A stretch of 49,791 nt of DNA, taken from CAYXLI01 sp964464925 (GTDB lineage Bacteria; Acidobacteriota; Terriglobia; Bryobacterales; Bryobacteraceae). How positions within the stretch are numbered: the first letter of the stretch is position 1; each line of letters opens with the position of its first letter. The DNA lies in NCBI GenBank assembly GCA_964464925.1, contig CAYXLI010000038.1, positions 1-49,791 on the forward strand, read 5' to 3'. Position numbers and translations under genes: made by a program. Shown piece after piece: positions 1 through 8,391 of this stretch. A model generated the notes under the pieces. The model did no database searches. It was not told the DNA's origin and saw nothing but the letters and a program-made list of their open reading frames with translations.

Positions 1-1
1 A

Positions 2-175
2 CCCACTGCTCAGCCGGAATCGGCCATCGAAATCGCCGCGTCAAACGAACCCAACGCGCGAGAAACTGCCTCAGGGCCTCAACCTTGCCGGCTATCCGGC
101 AGAACCCGAATTCCGCCAAACGAACCCAACGCCCCGCGCCTGCAGGATGCTCCTGTGTGTGATAAAGTTGCGTGA
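2..175 (+). CDS. Possible C-terminal tail of an upstream reading frame with NEPNA repeats (partial)
   Basis: This frame is open from the left edge and ends at the TGA at 173-175. It reads SNEPNA near the start and PNEPNA 25 codons later, because a 16-base direct repeat lies in phase. All three forward frames are open over this stretch, so the frame choice is a guess based on the repeated acidic/proline-rich motif. I have a vague memory of such tails in acidobacterial hypothetical proteins but cannot confirm it. No function can be given. It could equally be non-coding DNA upstream of the receptor gene. Confidence 0.25.
   Translation, partial: PTAQPESAIEIAASNEPNARETASGPQPCRLSGRTRIPPNEPNAPRLQDAPVCDKVA
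42..132 (+). repeat. 16-base direct repeat pair, 75 bases apart
   Basis: CAAACGAACCCAACGC occurs at 42-57 and again at 117-132. The 75-base offset is a multiple of three, so whichever frame is translated repeats the same peptide (NEPNA, RTQR or TNPT). This fits a degenerate coding repeat better than a regulator site, but both are possible. Confidence 0.6.
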
Positions 176-180
176 CATTC

Positions 181-186
181 AGGAGG
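181..186 (+). promoter_or_regulatory. Ribosome binding site fixing the receptor start
   Basis: AGGAGG lies eight bases before the GTG at 195. It argues for a GTG start there and not for the ATG at 147, which lacks a comparable site and would put 16 unusual residues before the signal peptide. Confidence 0.7.
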
Positions 187-194
187 AAGCATCG

Positions 195-3100
195 GTGATT
201 AGATCTTGGCTTTGTGCAGTTGTTCTCCTTTGCCCCACGCTCTGGGCGCAGGCTCCAACCGGTCAGATCGCAGGGACGGTGTCAGACCCGTCCGGTGCGG
301 TCATCGCAGGGGCGAACATAGTGGCAACCAACCAGGCCACCAACGTCACCCGCGAGACGACGACAAATGATGAGGGCCTCTTCACCCTGCCCTCTCTCCC
401 GCCTGGGATCTACAACTTGCAGGTGGAAGCCAAAGGATTCCCAAAGCAGGTCCGCGAAGGCGTCGAGCTTCAGGTCGGCCAGATCGCAAAACTCGATTTC
501 TCTCTCCAGGTCGGCAACGTCACGGAAACCATTCAGGTCATCGGCGGGGCGCCCGTGCTTCAATCCGAAAGCGCCGAACTCGGCACCGTCATCGAGAATA
601 AGCGAATCGTGGAGCTGCCTCTCAATGGCCGCAACTACCTTCAACTCGTATCTCTCGCGCCCGGCGCTACCACCAACGGTCCCGCATCGTCCCAGGGTCA
701 GCAGCGCATGGGCGGGGCCCGCAATTCCTTCTCGCTCAACGTAGCCGGACAGCGCGTCCACTTTAACCATTACCTGCTCGATGGAATTGAGAACACCGAC
801 CCCAACTTCAACACCTATCTACTCCTCCCCTCCATCGATGCCCTGCAGGAGTTCAAAGTCGAGAGCGGCATATTCCAGGCCGAATACGGGCGCGCGATTG
901 CACAGATCAACGTATCCACCAAAAGCGGCAGCAACAGCGTCCACGGGTCCGTCTTTGAGTTCGTTCGCAATTCCAGCATGGATGCGAAGAACTTCTTCGA
1001 TCGCGGGAACGCACCTATCCCGCCTTTCAAGCGCAATCAATTTGGCGCGACCGTCAGTGGCCCATTCGTGAAGAACCGACTCTTCTGGCTCTTCTCTTAT
1101 GAAGGCCTCCGCGAGCGGAAGGCGCTCTCCCGCACGGGCATTCTCCCTAACGCGCAGCAGCGTGCGGGAGATTTCTCGAACCTCACCACACCCGTGGTCG
1201 ATCCGCTTACCAAGATTCCGTTTCCCGGCAATGTCATTCCCCCCAACCGCATCAGCCCGCTATCCGCGAAGATTCTCAATGACTTCTATCCGCTGCCGAA
1301 CCAGTCAGGCGCTCTGAACTTCCTGAACAACGAAGGGCGCCGGGGCGATAGCGATCAATACCACGGGCGCATCGACTTCCAGGAATCCGCCAACTCGAGC
1401 TGGTTCTTCCGCTATAGCCAGGCAAGCGATCCGCAATACCTGCCCAATCTCACCAGCATCGCGCCCGGCATGGGCAACAATGTCGTGGTCGATGCCAAGC
1501 AACCGGTGCTCGGCAACACGCGCCTGTTTGGTGGAAACAAAGTCAATGATTTCCGCTTCGCCGTCAATCGCTTCGTTTCGCAGAACATCCAGACACGCGC
1601 GAATACCAACAACATCGTCGCCGGCCTCGGCATACCGGGCGTGGACACGAGTATCCCGCTCTTTTGGGGAATCCCGTTCTTCCAGATCTCCGGGTTCTCC
1701 AGCATCGGCGAGTGCAACGACTGCCCGTTCGTCAACTGGAACACCAGCTTCAACGTGACCGATGGTTTTTCATGGACGAAAGGCAAACACCAGATCAAGT
1801 TCGGCGGGGACTATCGCCGCTTCCGCTACAACGAAATCGGAGCCGTCGTGCCGCGGGGACGCTTCACATGGAGTGGTCAATATTCAAACAGCGCCATGGC
1901 AGATTTCCTGCTCGGCTACATGAGCAACAGTGAAGGTCAGGTGGGCGCGCCCGTCGCGAACTTCCGCCAGAACTACTTCGCGCTCTATCTTCAGGACGCT
2001 TGGAAAGTCACTCCCAAACTCACCGTCAACGTCGGACTCCGCTGGGAAGCTGAGCCGCCGTATCTCGACAAGCACGACGCTATCGTCAACATCGATTACG
2101 TTTGGGACAACAGTCACGAGCCGATCTTTGTTCGCGCCGGCAAGGGCGACGTGCTCGAAGGCAATCCGAAATTCCCGGTCGGTCCTCCCTTCAAACTCGT
2201 TCGCGACGGCCGCTTCGGTCGCAGGGCTTCACAAACCAACTGGGCGGACTTCGCGCCCCGCCTCGGAATCGCCTATCAACTCGATCCGAAGACCGTCATT
2301 CGGACCGGCGGCGGTATCTACTGGGTGCGCGACATCAGCAATGCCGTTTTCGACATCGTCCGGAATGTTCCTTTCACCATCCGCCAGAACGAAGTCGCGA
2401 ACACTACGAGCCCCAACCTGTCTTGGGCAAAACCGTTCACGCAGACCGGCGCTCCCACATTCATCCTCGCGAATCAGTTCGGCGAGCCGGACTCCTACGT
2501 CGCTCAATGGTCCTTCGGAGTTCAACGCGAAGTGTCCAAGAATGCATCCCTCGAAGTCAGCTATCTCGGCAGCGTCGGCGTGCACCTTCGTCGCCTCCAG
2601 GTGTATAACAGCGCGCCTCCCGGACCGGGCAACACCAACGCCCGCCGCCCGTTCACTTACCTGAATGGCAACGTTCAGACGATGACCGCGCCAGTACACT
2701 CCAGCTACGACGCTCTGCATATCCGCTATCAGCAGCGCCTCACGGCCGGCTTCACCGTCCTCAGCTCTTACGCCTGGGGCAAGTCGATTGACAATGGCAG
2801 CGGTGTCCGCACGACCGACGGCGACGCGCTCACGCCTTCTGACAATTACAATCTCCGGGCGGAACGCGGTCTGTCCGCGTTTGATTTCCGCCACCGCTGG
2901 ACCACATCGTTCCTGTATGAACTGCCATTCGGAAAAGGCAGCGCCATTCGCAACGCCATTCTCGGCGGCTGGCAAATCGGCGGCATCGCGACGTTGCAAT
3001 CCGGTTTCCCGGCGTCCATCTTCTGCGGCGCAGGCAACTGGCAGAACAACGACACCACCTGCTACGCCGACGCGACCGGCATCGATCCGAAACTTCCCGG

Positions 3101-3443
3101 CGATCAGCGCGGCCCCAGCCGCTGGTTCAATTTGGCCGCCTTCGCCAACCGTGTCGGCGTAGCCAACAACCGTCCGCAGGACATCACGGCGTACCGCTAC
3201 GGCAACGCTGGCCGTAACGTCCTGATCGGTCCGCCGCTCGTGGATCTCGATGCGTCCATCGCAAAAAATTGGACCCTTCGCGAGGGCTGGCGTCTTGAGT
3301 TTCGCACCGAAGCGTTCAACCTGCCGAACCACCCGATCTTCGGCAACCCAGGAACCAGTCCGGGTAACGGAGACTACGGTGTCATCGGCGGCACCCGCGT
3401 TGACAACCGCGAACTCCAACTGGCACTGAAGCTGGTGTTCTGA
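195..3443 (+). CDS. TonB-dependent receptor, Oar-like, with carboxypeptidase-regulatory-like N-terminus
   Basis: Predicted outer-membrane receptor of about 1,082 residues. From the GTG start it has a short signal peptide ending near LWAQA, then a carboxypeptidase-regulatory-like Ig fold (about residues 8-90, GQIAGTVSDPSGAVI), a plug-like region with the motif LPLNGRNYLQLVSLAPG (about 145-160), and a long beta-barrel ending in LALKLVF with a terminal Phe typical of outer-membrane barrels. This architecture is the Oar-like family expanded in Acidobacteria, usually assigned to uptake of oligosaccharides, peptides or other large solutes. No SusD partner or TonB gene is adjacent, so the substrate is unknown. 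The gamma-glutamyltransferase gene converges on it from the right after 21 bases. Start choice rests on the AGGAGG at 181. Confidence 0.92.
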   Translation: MIRSWLCAVVLLCPTLWAQAPTGQIAGTVSDPSGAVIAGANIVATNQATNVTRETTTNDEGLFTLPSLPPGIYNLQVEAKGFPKQVREGVELQVGQIAKLDFSLQVGNVTETIQVIGGAPVLQSESAELGTVIENKRIVELPLNGRNYLQLVSLAPGATTNGPASSQGQQRMGGARNSFSLNVAGQRVHFNHYLLDGIENTDPNFNTYLLLPSIDALQEFKVESGIFQAEYGRAIAQINVSTKSGSNSVHGSVFEFVRNSSMDAKNFFDRGNAPIPPFKRNQFGATVSGPFVKNRLFWLFSYEGLRERKALSRTGILPNAQQRAGDFSNLTTPVVDPLTKIPFPGNVIPPNRISPLSAKILNDFYPLPNQSGALNFLNNEGRRGDSDQYHGRIDFQESANSSWFFRYSQASDPQYLPNLTSIAPGMGNNVVVDAKQPVLGNTRLFGGNKVNDFRFAVNRFVSQNIQTRANTNNIVAGLGIPGVDTSIPLFWGIPFFQISGFSSIGECNDCPFVNWNTSFNVTDGFSWTKGKHQIKFGGDYRRFRYNEIGAVVPRGRFTWSGQYSNSAMADFLLGYMSNSEGQVGAPVANFRQNYFALYLQDAWKVTPKLTVNVGLRWEAEPPYLDKHDAIVNIDYVWDNSHEPIFVRAGKGDVLEGNPKFPVGPPFKLVRDGRFGRRASQTNWADFAPRLGIAYQLDPKTVIRTGGGIYWVRDISNAVFDIVRNVPFTIRQNEVANTTSPNLSWAKPFTQTGAPTFILANQFGEPDSYVAQWSFGVQREVSKNASLEVSYLGSVGVHLRRLQVYNSAPPGPGNTNARRPFTYLNGNVQTMTAPVHSSYDALHIRYQQRLTAGFTVLSSYAWGKSIDNGSGVRTTDGDALTPSDNYNLRAERGLSAFDFRHRWTTSFLYELPFGKGSAIRNAILGGWQIGGIATLQSGFPASIFCGAGNWQNNDTTCYADATGIDPKLPGDQRGPSRWFNLAAFANRVGVANNRPQDITAYRYGNAGRNVLIGPPLVDLDASIAKNWTLREGWRLEFRTEAFNLPNHPIFGNPGTSPGNGDYGVIGGTRVDNRELQLALKLVF

Positions 3444-3464
3444 GTACGGCAGGCCTCCAAACCG

Positions 3465-5294
3465 TTACCACGCCGTGGCAGTTCGATAACCGTATGGGTC
3501 GGCGCCGGCTTCAATCACGCCGTCTGAGAGGATGCGGATCGCAACCGGAGCAGAGCCGCTGTTCCAGCGGCTCGCGGTACCCGTCCGATGTCCACGGTCG
3601 GTGAGTTCGCTGTAGGTGGCGGGGGGGATGCGCTCATCCAGGATGAGGTCGCCCGGATTCATAGCGTGGTTGTCAAAACTTGAGACCAGGTGGCGAGTCT
3701 GGAAGCGCGGAGCCTCCACCGCAGCCTGGGCGTTCATACCGAACTCAATTACGTTGAGCAGGATCTGGATCTGCGCCTGCTCCTGCACGTCACCGCCCGG
3801 AGTAGCCATCGTGAGGAACGGCTTGCCGTTCTTCGTCACGATGGTCGGGCTGAGCGTCACACGCGGACGTTTGCCACCGGCGAGTTCGTTCGGGTGGCCG
3901 GGGATCAGGAGGAAACTCTGCGCCCGCTGTGTCAGCGGAATGCCGGTATCGCCGGCAATCACCGACGGCAGCCATGCGCCCGACGGCGTGGCCGCAAACA
4001 TCATGCCTTCCCCATCGACGGCGTTGACGCAGGTCGTATCGCGCGCCATCAGCTCGTCGTCGATGCGCGCGCGCGCGATGTCCAGTTGCGACGGGTGTAG
4101 CAGTTGCTTGTCCCCGAGTTTGCCCGGGCGGAAGGTGAGCGAAGCCTGGTTTGTAATGGCCTTGCGGCGCTCTGCTCCGTACTCTTTCGTGAGAAGTTGC
4201 TGAAACTGTAAGTGGACAAAATTCGGATCGCCATAGTAAGTGTCGCGATCGGCATAGGCGAGTTTCATGGCTTCGACAAGACGATGGAGGTATTCGGCGC
4301 TATTCATACCAAGCGAGCGGAGATCGTCTCCCTCCAGCATGTTCAGAGCCTCCAGGATGGCGGGCCCCTGGCTCCAGAATCCGGACTTGTAGATCTTGTA
4401 CCCGCGATACGTTGTGGACTCCGGTTCTTCCGGCTTCAGGCGAAAGGCCGCCAGATCCTCATATCGCATCAGGCCGTTGTTCGCCTTCATGAAGGCATCT
4501 ATCTTGCGGGCGATCTCGCCGCGGTAGAAGAAGTCCCGTACCGCATCGATTGCTGCGGCGCGTGAGGCTCCGGCCTTCAGTGCCTTTTTTTCGGCATCTG
4601 CCATGCCGCGCAGTGTTCGGGCAAGATCTTTTTGGCGGAAGATCTCGCCGGGCATCGGGACCTGCCCGTCGGGCATAAAGTGCGCCTTCGAAGTAGGCCA
4701 CAGGTCAAAGAAGCGCCGGCTGCGGGCGATCGAACTGGAGCGCATCTCATCAATGGGCATGCCGTCCGCAAGTTGGATAGCGGGTGCGATCACATCGTTA
4801 AAAGACATGGAGCCGTACTCGCGAAGGGCTACAAGACCGGCTTCAGGCATGCTCGGCACAAGTGCGGGCATGATTCCTGCAACCGGGATGATTCCCTTCA
4901 GACCGCCGGGTTCGAGCGCGAGCAACTCGCCGGCTAGAATCCGCCGCGTACGGAACATCTCGGCCGTGGCAAGCTTCGGCATGGTGCCGACCCCGGCGAT
5001 AGCATGGACTACGCCGTCTTTAGTCCGAATGAGGATGGGAGCTTCGCCGCCAAAGCCGAAGTGGGAGTACTCGGCAACGGATGCTGCGAACATGGTGGCG
5101 ACGCCCGCATCGACGGCATTGCCGCCGTTGTGGTACATGCGCATTCCGGCTTCCGATGCGGCTTCGGTTCCTGCGGCGACTGCACCTCTCAACCCGCGCG
5201 CGGGTTGCCGGGCCGGCCGCTCGCTTCCTTTCCTCTGCCCCATCAGAACCAAAGAGCAACAAAGGAGAGTCAGCAGCCCGGTTTTGTACCGCAT
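3465..5294 (-). CDS. ggt: Gamma-glutamyltransferase family protein
   Basis: Secreted N-terminal nucleophile hydrolase of 609 residues, close to the usual family length. Residues 1-20 form a signal peptide. The self-cleaving junction is visible at D419-T420-T421-C422, where T420 would become the N-terminal nucleophile of the small subunit. The late family signature TPGG (498-501) followed by Q505 and a MNAQAAVEAPRF segment is present. The canonical His after the Thr pair is Cys here, and the early GxxAxVPG region is degenerate, so substrate preference may differ from glutathione. Possible roles are glutathione or gamma-glutamyl peptide hydrolysis, or cephalosporin-acylase-like activity. It is transcribed away from the zinc-ribbon/M28 pair, with only 35 bases between the divergent starts. 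Confidence 0.9.
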   Translation of the reverse strand: MRYKTGLLTLLCCSLVLMGQRKGSERPARQPARGLRGAVAAGTEAASEAGMRMYHNGGNAVDAGVATMFAASVAEYSHFGFGGEAPILIRTKDGVVHAIAGVGTMPKLATAEMFRTRRILAGELLALEPGGLKGIIPVAGIMPALVPSMPEAGLVALREYGSMSFNDVIAPAIQLADGMPIDEMRSSSIARSRRFFDLWPTSKAHFMPDGQVPMPGEIFRQKDLARTLRGMADAEKKALKAGASRAAAIDAVRDFFYRGEIARKIDAFMKANNGLMRYEDLAAFRLKPEEPESTTYRGYKIYKSGFWSQGPAILEALNMLEGDDLRSLGMNSAEYLHRLVEAMKLAYADRDTYYGDPNFVHLQFQQLLTKEYGAERRKAITNQASLTFRPGKLGDKQLLHPSQLDIARARIDDELMARDTTCVNAVDGEGMMFAATPSGAWLPSVIAGDTGIPLTQRAQSFLLIPGHPNELAGGKRPRVTLSPTIVTKNGKPFLTMATPGGDVQEQAQIQILLNVIEFGMNAQAAVEAPRFQTRHLVSSFDNHAMNPGDLILDERIPPATYSELTDRGHRTGTASRWNSGSAPVAIRILSDGVIEAGADPYGYRTATAW

Positions 5295-5329
5295 TTACCA
5301 ATTATACGGGTCCTGCCTAGAATGAAAGG

Positions 5330-5479
5330 GTGACTTCGAACGACGATGAGGCGGCGCCCAAACGCGAGGAAGAGCCCATGCTCTATTGCCCCGTTTGCAG
5401 CACCCGGCTGGCATCTCGCAAGTGCAAGCTCTTCTGCGAGCGCTGCGGATACTACATGAGCTGCGCCGATTATTACTGA
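5330..5479 (+). CDS. Zinc-ribbon microprotein
   Basis: A 49-residue frame from GTG at 5330, or 33 residues from the ATG at 5378, which has a GAGGAAG site about seven bases upstream. The C-terminal core holds two CxxC pairs (CPVC and CERC) plus two further Cys, enough for a zinc ribbon, and ends in SCADYY. The N-terminal extension is acidic and low complexity. The stop lies one base before the ATG of the M28 peptidase, so the two are probably translated together. Cysteine spacing and codon use look like a real protein. I recognise the shape but not a function; a small RNA-, DNA- or protein-binding adaptor is possible. Confidence 0.75.
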   Translation: MTSNDDEAAPKREEEPMLYCPVCSTRLASRKCKLFCERCGYYMSCADYY

Positions 5480-5480
5480 T

Positions 5481-7097
5481 ATGAAGGAGATCACTGAACT
5501 AGTGGACCAGTTCGCCAGGCTTACATACAAAATCGCCATTAGCCTTGCCGCGGCAGGCGCGCTCCTCGCCGCCAGTTATGAAGGAGAGGGGAGGGCCTGG
5601 TGGTCACACGTGCAATACCTGGCCGGCGACAGCCTGGAGGGTAGGAATGTGGGAACGCCTGGTTTCGACAAAGCGGCCGAATACGTGGCGAAGCAGTTCG
5701 AACAGATCGGGCTGAAACCCGCGGGAAACAAAGGCTACTTTCAGCCTCTTGAATTTCGCACGCGTCGAATCGACGAGGCGAAGTCATCTCTCGCGATCGT
5801 CGTGAACGGGAACGTGAAGCCGCTCAAGCTTGGCGACGACGCGGCCTTCAGCATGCGAATCGAGCCGGCGAAGAACGTGGAGGCGGACGTCGTATTCGCG
5901 GGCCATGGGCTGCGAATTCCAGAGTTAGGAATCGATGACCTGAAAGGCCTGGACGTGAAAGGCAAGGTCGTGATGGTGCTGTCCGGAGCCCCCAGGAATG
6001 TACCGGGTGCGCTGGCTGCACATTACCGGTCGAACAGTGAATTCTGGAAGGGCTTACAGGCGGCCGGTGCGATCGGCACAATCACCTTCACCGATCCAAC
6101 CAAAACGGATTACCCATGGGAACGCGCGGCCGCGGCGCGCGGTGCCGTAGCCATGTCACTGCAGGATCCCGCGACTTGGGAGACGCGGGACCAGAAGGTC
6201 TCGATTATTTTGAACCCTGCGCGTGTCGATCAATGGCTTCAGGGAACCGGGCACACGGCACAGGAACTGATGGCGCTCGCGCGGGAACAGAAGCCGTTGC
6301 CGAAGTTCTCCCTGAAAGTGAAGGTGGTTTCGAAGCCGGAGTACGTGACCGGCCAGGCCGAATCGAAGAACGTGGCCGGACTGCTGGTGGGCTCTGATCC
6401 TAAATTGAAGAACGAGTACATTGTCATGACGGCTCACCTCGATCACTTGGGCCTTGGCGCCGCGGTGAATGGCGACAGGATTTACAACGGCGCGATGGAT
6501 AACGCTTCTGGCGTCGCGACACTCATCGAAACGGCTAAGGCACTCGCGGCGGGGCCGAAGCTGAAGCGATCGGTTGTATTCGTTGCGGTGACGGGCGAAG
6601 AGAAGGGGCTGCTTGGATCGAAGTTCTATGCAGCTCATCCCACGGTGGAGAAGAAGCAGATCGTGGCGAACCTGAACACGGATATGTTTTTGCCGATTAT
6701 TCCGCTGCATCGCTTGACCGTATATGGTTTGGACGAGTCGGATCTGGGAGCGACACTGAAGCGCGTGGCGGATACGTTTGACGTCCAGGTACAGCCGGAT
6801 CCGGAACCGGAGATGAACCATTTCATCCGCAGCGATCAGTACAACTTCATCAAAAACGGCGTGCCGGCACTGGCCATGAAGTTCGGTGCACAGCCGGGTA
6901 CGGCGGAAGAGCAGACGCTGAAAAACTGGTCAAAGCAGCGGTATCACGCCCCTTCGGATGACGTGCAGCAGCCGATCGATCTGGAAGGGGCTGCACGATT
7001 CGATCGCATCGTAATCGCCTTTCTACGGGACGTCGCCGACTCGCAGGCGAGGCCGCAGTGGTACCCGAACAGCTTCTTTAAAAGATACACACAGTAA
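5481..7097 (+). CDS. M28 family metallopeptidase with PA-like insert
   Basis: Predicted exported zinc aminopeptidase of 538 residues. A hydrophobic export segment lies at about 17-32. A PA-like domain follows (about 110-290, with EADVVFAGHG), then the M28 catalytic domain. Zinc ligands and base are visible: H319 and D321 (TAHLDHLG), D340 (GAMDNASG), E373-E374 (TGEEKG), D401 (NTDM) and a late His in YHAPSDD. This is the full M28 set, so it should be active on peptides or aminoacyl substrates in the periplasm or outside. The ATG at 5481 sits just after the zinc-ribbon stop. A GTG at 5502 preceded by AAGGAG at 5484 is an alternative start. The MFS gene converges on it, 13 bases away. Confidence 0.92.
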   Translation: MKEITELVDQFARLTYKIAISLAAAGALLAASYEGEGRAWWSHVQYLAGDSLEGRNVGTPGFDKAAEYVAKQFEQIGLKPAGNKGYFQPLEFRTRRIDEAKSSLAIVVNGNVKPLKLGDDAAFSMRIEPAKNVEADVVFAGHGLRIPELGIDDLKGLDVKGKVVMVLSGAPRNVPGALAAHYRSNSEFWKGLQAAGAIGTITFTDPTKTDYPWERAAAARGAVAMSLQDPATWETRDQKVSIILNPARVDQWLQGTGHTAQELMALAREQKPLPKFSLKVKVVSKPEYVTGQAESKNVAGLLVGSDPKLKNEYIVMTAHLDHLGLGAAVNGDRIYNGAMDNASGVATLIETAKALAAGPKLKRSVVFVAVTGEEKGLLGSKFYAAHPTVEKKQIVANLNTDMFLPIIPLHRLTVYGLDESDLGATLKRVADTFDVQVQPDPEPEMNHFIRSDQYNFIKNGVPALAMKFGAQPGTAEEQTLKNWSKQRYHAPSDDVQQPIDLEGAARFDRIVIAFLRDVADSQARPQWYPNSFFKRYTQ

Positions 7098-7110
7098 GTG
7101 CGGGCACTGT

Positions 7111-8346
7111 CTATTCGACGCCTTCCGCGATCATCGAGTGCTGGGCCGGTTCTCGCGACTGGATTCGATCGCTGGTGCGGAAGAACACCACGATCAGCAC
7201 CAGGATGACAAATGAACTCGCGCCGGCGGTGAGCCATACACCAGACCAGTTCCGGACACCCTGACGCGTGAAGACATCCACAGCTACTCCTGAGGCCATC
7301 GAGCCAAGAAAGATGCCGACACCGTAAGTAAGGAACGTGAAGAAGCCCTGGGCGGTGCCGCGAAGGTGCTGAGGTGCCTGCTGGTCTGTGTAGAGCTGAC
7401 CCGTCATGAAGAAGAAGTCGTAGCAAATGCCGTGGACCAGAATAGCGGCGTAGAACATCCACATGCCGCTGCCTGCATTCCCGAGGGCCATAAGAACGTA
7501 ACGTAAAGACCATGCAAGCAGGCCCAGGAGCAGAATTGTCTTGAGCGTCACCCGGCGGAAGACCCAGGGCATGAGAAGCATCATGACGATCTCCGATACC
7601 TGGCCGAGCGTCATCTTGCCCGCCGCATTCCGGACTCCGGCTTCGTTGAGGTATGCGTTCGTGAATGAGAAGTAGAAGGTGAGCGGAATACAGGCCAATA
7701 CCGAGGCGATGACGAACACGAGATAGGACGGCTCCCGCATCATGACCAGCGCATCGAGGCCGAGGATGTTCCGGAGGGAGGTACCGTGGCCTGAACCTGT
7801 GGGTGGCGTGTTCGGCAATGTGAGGCTGAACAGAGCCATAACTAGGGAAGACACGGCCCCGATCAGGAACGGAGTGGAGGAGGACTCTACACCGAGATTG
7901 CCGATGATCACGCCAATGGCAATCCAGCCGATGGTGGCGAACACGCGGATGCCGGGGAACTCCGCTCCCGAATTGGTAATCTGGCGCAGCGCGAGCGAGT
8001 TGGTAAGCGCGATCGTTGGGAAGTAGCACAGGTTGTAAGCAAGCATCAGCGCGTACACGACAGGAAAGCTGGAAGCTTGTGTCATGAGGAAAAGAAACAC
8101 CGCGCCAATCAGGTGAAGCGCGGCGAGCACGCGCTGCATCGCGAACCAGCGGTCGGCAAGGAGGCCGACAAAGAATGGCGAAATCATGGATGCCAGCGCC
8201 GATGTTCCGAAGACCGCGCCCGCCTCCGTACCCGAAAACTTGAGCGTTGCCGTAAGATAGGTCCCGAGCGTGACATACCAGGTTCCCCACACGAAGTAGT
8301 TCAGGAACATCATCGTGCTGAGGCTGACTCGCGTGGCGAGGGGCAT
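7111..8346 (-). CDS. MFS transporter, nucleoside:H+ symporter-like
   Basis: Inner-membrane protein of 411 residues with about twelve hydrophobic segments. The N-terminus, with FLNYFVWGTWYVTLGTYL at about 13-30, is typical of the nucleoside:proton symporter (NupG/XapB-like) branch of the major facilitator superfamily that is common in Acidobacteria, Planctomycetes and Bacteroidetes. In these phyla such permeases often sit next to sugar-degradation genes, so the substrate may be a sugar or nucleoside. It is divergent from the GH127-type glycosidase with 45 bases between starts. A shared regulatory region and a joint role in import of arabinose-containing products are inferences. Confidence 0.85.
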   Translation of the reverse strand: MPLATRVSLSTMMFLNYFVWGTWYVTLGTYLTATLKFSGTEAGAVFGTSALASMISPFFVGLLADRWFAMQRVLAALHLIGAVFLFLMTQASSFPVVYALMLAYNLCYFPTIALTNSLALRQITNSGAEFPGIRVFATIGWIAIGVIIGNLGVESSSTPFLIGAVSSLVMALFSLTLPNTPPTGSGHGTSLRNILGLDALVMMREPSYLVFVIASVLACIPLTFYFSFTNAYLNEAGVRNAAGKMTLGQVSEIVMMLLMPWVFRRVTLKTILLLGLLAWSLRYVLMALGNAGSGMWMFYAAILVHGICYDFFFMTGQLYTDQQAPQHLRGTAQGFFTFLTYGVGIFLGSMASGVAVDVFTRQGVRNWSGVWLTAGASSFVILVLIVVFFRTSDRIQSREPAQHSMIAEGVE

Positions 8347-8391
8347 AGAGGGAGTGTACTCGATTGGTCGTGGACTGATATATTTCGGTCA

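Noticed and set aside
2229..3419. 396-codon open frame on the minus strand inside the receptor gene
   Set aside because: Antisense shadow of a GC-rich gene; its protein is low complexity, rich in Arg, Val and Ala, with no domain or ribosome site.
6944..8290. 448-codon minus frame over the MFS gene
   Set aside because: Same strand, other frame; no membrane pattern and Arg/His/Cys-rich, while the MFS frame is clearly coding.
8077..8391. Upstream extension of the GH127 gene
   Set aside because: It is antisense to the MFS gene and lacks signal peptide logic; the GTG at 8392 gives a proper export signal.
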